From an uncultured Porphyromonadaceae bacterium (lineage in GTDB: Bacteria > Bacteroidota > Bacteroidia > Bacteroidales > Muribaculaceae): a DNA stretch of 13,430 nt. Where the stretch lies: NCBI GenBank assembly GCA_947175455.1, contig CAMWMW010000004.1, positions 1 to 13,430 on the forward strand, in the 5' to 3' direction. Positions 12,066-13,430 of the stretch are shown here, in pieces. Within the stretch, counting starts at the first letter, position 1. Every line of letters begins with the position of its first letter. The position numbers were made by a program, and so were the translations under genes. The notes beneath the pieces are model-generated. The model was not told where the DNA came from and did no database searches. It saw only the letters and a list, made by a program, of their open reading frames with translations.

Positions 12066-12096
12066 CAAAACTATATAAATATATTTATATTTCAAA
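12066..12096 (-). promoter_or_regulatory. Promoter of the portal gene
   Basis: TTTG (12093-12096), exactly 19 bases, then TAGTTTTG (12066-12073), are a full match to the Bacteroidetes consensus. A second -7-like TAAATTTG lies a few bases further on. The leader is about 15 nt, AT-rich, and without the ACTAAAAGTAA element. Confidence 0.7.
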
Positions 12097-12116
12097 TATA
12101 TAGATAAGAAAAAAAA

Positions 12117-12302
12117 CTATATGACCTCAATTCTATTCAACGATTTACACTCTTGTGTTACAGTATCGTAATCAACGGGACGCTCTAACCCGATTATCCC
12201 GCTAAGGCACCATTTCCCGCAAAGTTCCTCAATTATCCACTTTGCAACTCCTGCGTTGTAGGCATCACGTGCAAATGCTCTCTTTGGAGAATGGCGATTC
12301 AT
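12117..12302 (-). CDS. Hypothetical protein, 61 aa
   Basis: The family is not recognised. It is a small, basic-to-neutral protein with an N-terminal helix (RDAYNAGVAKWIIEEL), a CGKWCL segment with two Cys, and an acidic tail. It is the last gene of the tiny-gene operon, 24 nt after the preceding stop. A run of eight T follows the stop codon but without a convincing hairpin. It may be a phage-type small protein, but the role is unknown. Confidence 0.6.
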   Translation of the reverse strand: MNRHSPKRAFARDAYNAGVAKWIIEELCGKWCLSGIIGLERPVDYDTVTQECKSLNRIEVI

Positions 12303-12326
12303 TGTAGTTGTATGTCTCTTTGCTTG

Positions 12327-12512
12327 TCATTGTTTACTCTTTCGTTTTTCGTAATACGACTTCCTTTTCTCTTTGTGCCGTTTGTTGTTGTGATGCTTCC
12401 GCTTGTGTCGGTTGAGCTGACGTGAGAAGTATTCCTGCGAACATCCGTCAACTCCGCAATCCAAAAGCAGTTCTTCAACACTCGGCAATTCGTATCGTCC
12501 GTGATGTTTCAT
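12327..12512 (-). CDS. Hypothetical basic His/Lys-rich protein, 61 aa
   Basis: The N-terminal third is ordinary (YELPSVEELLLDCGVDGCSQ). The C-terminal half is extremely basic, with Lys, Arg and His making up most of the last 30 residues (NRHKRKHHNNKRHKEKRK). It could bind nucleic acid, but composition alone cannot show that. Its ATG overlaps the stop of the upstream gene (ATGA), and a GGAGG-like sequence sits close before it, an unusual Shine-Dalgarno-type start in this window. It is fourth in the tiny-gene operon. Confidence 0.65.
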   Translation of the reverse strand: MKHHGRYELPSVEELLLDCGVDGCSQEYFSRQLNRHKRKHHNNKRHKEKRKSYYEKRKSKQ

Positions 12513-12871
12513 TCCTCCCCGAAAAGCTCTTTGCCGAAGATGTATTTCAGCGCGAGGATTAACCCCATATTTATACCTTTCTTATACTCATTATCAAGTT
12601 CTGAGATTTGGTTATGGCTCATCGCATTAAGACAGATTTTGAGCTTGTCGTTAGCATCTATATATAGCTTTATCATCTTCTCCCTTTCCTCGTCCGTGAG
12701 CCTCTGCGAGAGGGGCTTAGTGAAGAACCATTCAAGTACAGATTTTGCGTCATCTGTATAAATAGGCAGGTCACTATTGCGTTGTTCGTCATATACGCCA
12801 CCGCAATAATCTCCTATCGGGCACATAGCTTCGGCATATTGCTTTGATAATTCTTCGATTGTCTTGCTCAT
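12509..12871 (-). CDS. Hypothetical protein, 120 aa
   Basis: The family is not recognised. The largely helical soluble protein begins MSKTIEELSKQYAEAMCPIG, has WFFTKPLSQRLTDEEREKMI in the middle, and ends in GINMGLILALKYIFGKELFG, a moderately hydrophobic helix that is too polar to be a clear membrane span. It overlaps both neighbours by ATGA, so its translation is coupled to theirs. The layout resembles phage early or accessory genes. No function can be assigned. Confidence 0.72.
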   Translation of the reverse strand: MSKTIEELSKQYAEAMCPIGDYCGGVYDEQRNSDLPIYTDDAKSVLEWFFTKPLSQRLTDEEREKMIKLYIDANDKLKICLNAMSHNQISELDNEYKKGINMGLILALKYIFGKELFGEE

Positions 12872-13128
12872 AGTTCTTCGATTTGTTTTGTTAGACTGTC
12901 GCGCTGCTTAATAAGCGCGTCGATGATAACATTCTTTGTCGCATAGCTGAACTCCTTTTGGGCAACCTGTCTGACAAAACTGAATACTTTCAGAAATTTG
13001 CATTTAACTTCTATCTTCACACCGAAGCGATTGCTATTATGATGGTCTGCCAAGAAGTTAATCAAGTTCTGTATGTCATCGCGCTCATCTTTAAGCTGAT
13101 TGGCTTTACTTAGTTGATGTTCTGTCAT
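12868..13128 (-). CDS. Hypothetical coiled-coil protein, 86 aa
   Basis: The family is not recognised. Charged amphipathic helices lie at both ends (LSKANQLKDERDDIQNLINF and ALIKQRDSLTKQIEEL), with a short basic region between (FGVKIEVKCKFLKVF). This suggests a small dimeric coiled-coil protein. Overlaps of ATGA type join it to the zinc-ribbon gene before it and the 120-aa gene after it. Confidence 0.7.
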   Translation of the reverse strand: MTEHQLSKANQLKDERDDIQNLINFLADHHNSNRFGVKIEVKCKFLKVFSFVRQVAQKEFSYATKNVIIDALIKQRDSLTKQIEEL

Positions 13129-13418
13129 ATCTTCTCAAATTTCAGTCCGAAGCACCATTTTAGCATGAGCGCCTTGAACCGGGAAATAGGTTTATAAACT
13201 GCGAGAGAGTAGCCCGTGGGTTCGTGTCTGAGGTAGCCGATAGGTTGCGGCACTATGATACGAGCCTCTGTCGGTTCTTTTGTAAATGTGCCGTCGGGAT
13301 TACGGAAGCCATACTCTCCTGTCACGTTATTAATCGTGTAGCCGCTGAGGATGGCTCCACATCGGTAACAACTTCTCTTCAATGGAGCGTTACTTGCTCC
13401 GCATTTAATACATTCCAT
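13125..13418 (-). CDS. Zinc-ribbon-type small protein, 97 aa
   Basis: The N-terminal 22 residues hold two CxxC knuckles (C3-I-K-C6 and C17-Y-R-C20), a classic zinc-ribbon layout in which four Cys bind one zinc ion. The rest (for example GEYGFRNPDGTFTKEPTEAR, and a C-terminal MLKWCFGLKFEKI) is not a domain I know. The ATG at 13418 is preceded by AAGGAG about 7 nt upstream, a true Shine-Dalgarno sequence, which is uncommon in Bacteroidales and may mark this operon as expressed differently from the leader-motif genes. It is the first gene seen of the tiny-gene operon. Its promoter lies beyond the window. Confidence 0.72.
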   Translation of the reverse strand: MECIKCGASNAPLKRSCYRCGAILSGYTINNVTGEYGFRNPDGTFTKEPTEARIIVPQPIGYLRHEPTGYSLAVYKPISRFKALMLKWCFGLKFEKI

Positions 13419-13430
13419 ATCACTCTCCTT

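Noticed and set aside
12104..12116. T-run after the last tiny gene as an intrinsic terminator
   Set aside because: There is no stable hairpin directly before it on the minus strand.
9751..12302. Shared GKWCL segment between the 162-aa and the terminal 61-aa proteins as evidence of homology
   Set aside because: The similarity covers only a few residues at different positions in unrelated contexts, so it is likely chance.
12299..12481. Alternative 60-codon minus-strand frame inside the tiny-gene operon
   Set aside because: It overlaps the ATGA-coupled 61-aa gene in another frame, is Ser/Thr/Asn-rich like an out-of-frame translation, and has no start signal.
1..13430. CRISPR arrays, tRNA or rRNA genes, insertion sequences, integrase or attachment sites
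   Set aside because: I looked on both strands and found no regular spacer-repeat array, no cloverleaf with CCA-proximal signature, no transposase or recombinase frame, and no flanking repeats that could be an attachment site.

Overview
The window looks like part of a Bacteroidales (Bacteroides/Prevotella-type) mobile element carrying phage head genes. The clues are AT-rich DNA, promoters of the Bacteroidetes TTTG-N18/20-TAnnTTTG type, A-rich rather than Shine-Dalgarno leaders on most genes, and a protein set typical of such elements: ArdC, RadC/JAB, a stand-alone MutS domain I and DUF3846. No integrase, terminase, capsid, relaxase or attachment site is visible, so I cannot tell a prophage, phage-plasmid or integrative element apart.

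Layout: (1) 41-4867, minus strand, holds two polycistronic units and one single gene. The unit from 4867 carries an unknown gene, a DUF3846 gene, an unknown gene and ArdC. The unit from 2854 carries an acidic unknown protein, RadC, an unknown gene and the MutS domain. The gene starting at 466 has its own promoter. Between the last two lies a candidate small RNA of about 70 nt (about 660 to 591). (2) 5005-7844, plus strand, holds a 63-aa Cys/His-bearing protein and an 861-aa MuF minor-head protein ending in an ADP-ribosyltransferase (ART) domain. (3) 7845-8901, minus strand and abutting the toxin stop codon, holds a small unknown protein and an ADP-ribosylglycohydrolase (ARH). (4) 9078-10522 is a minus-strand operon of four small unknown genes. 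(5) 10645-12048 is an SPP1-type portal gene with its own promoter and terminator. (6) 12117-13418 is a tightly coupled operon of five tiny genes led by a zinc-ribbon protein.

Two candidate systems stand out. First, a phage-head-borne ART effector sits tail to tail with the enzyme family that removes ADP-ribose, which suggests a toxin/antidote or modification/demodification pair. Second, eight minus-strand genes in regions 1 and 4 start just behind an identical 11-nt leader, ACTAAAAGTAA. Four of these leaders follow near-identical promoters, and three of those promoters have a pair of G(T/A)TTAAC sites upstream, 10 bp apart. The predicted small RNA begins with the exact antisense of this leader, so it could base-pair over the start regions of all eight genes at once. 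Both proposals are inferences from sequence and are untested.
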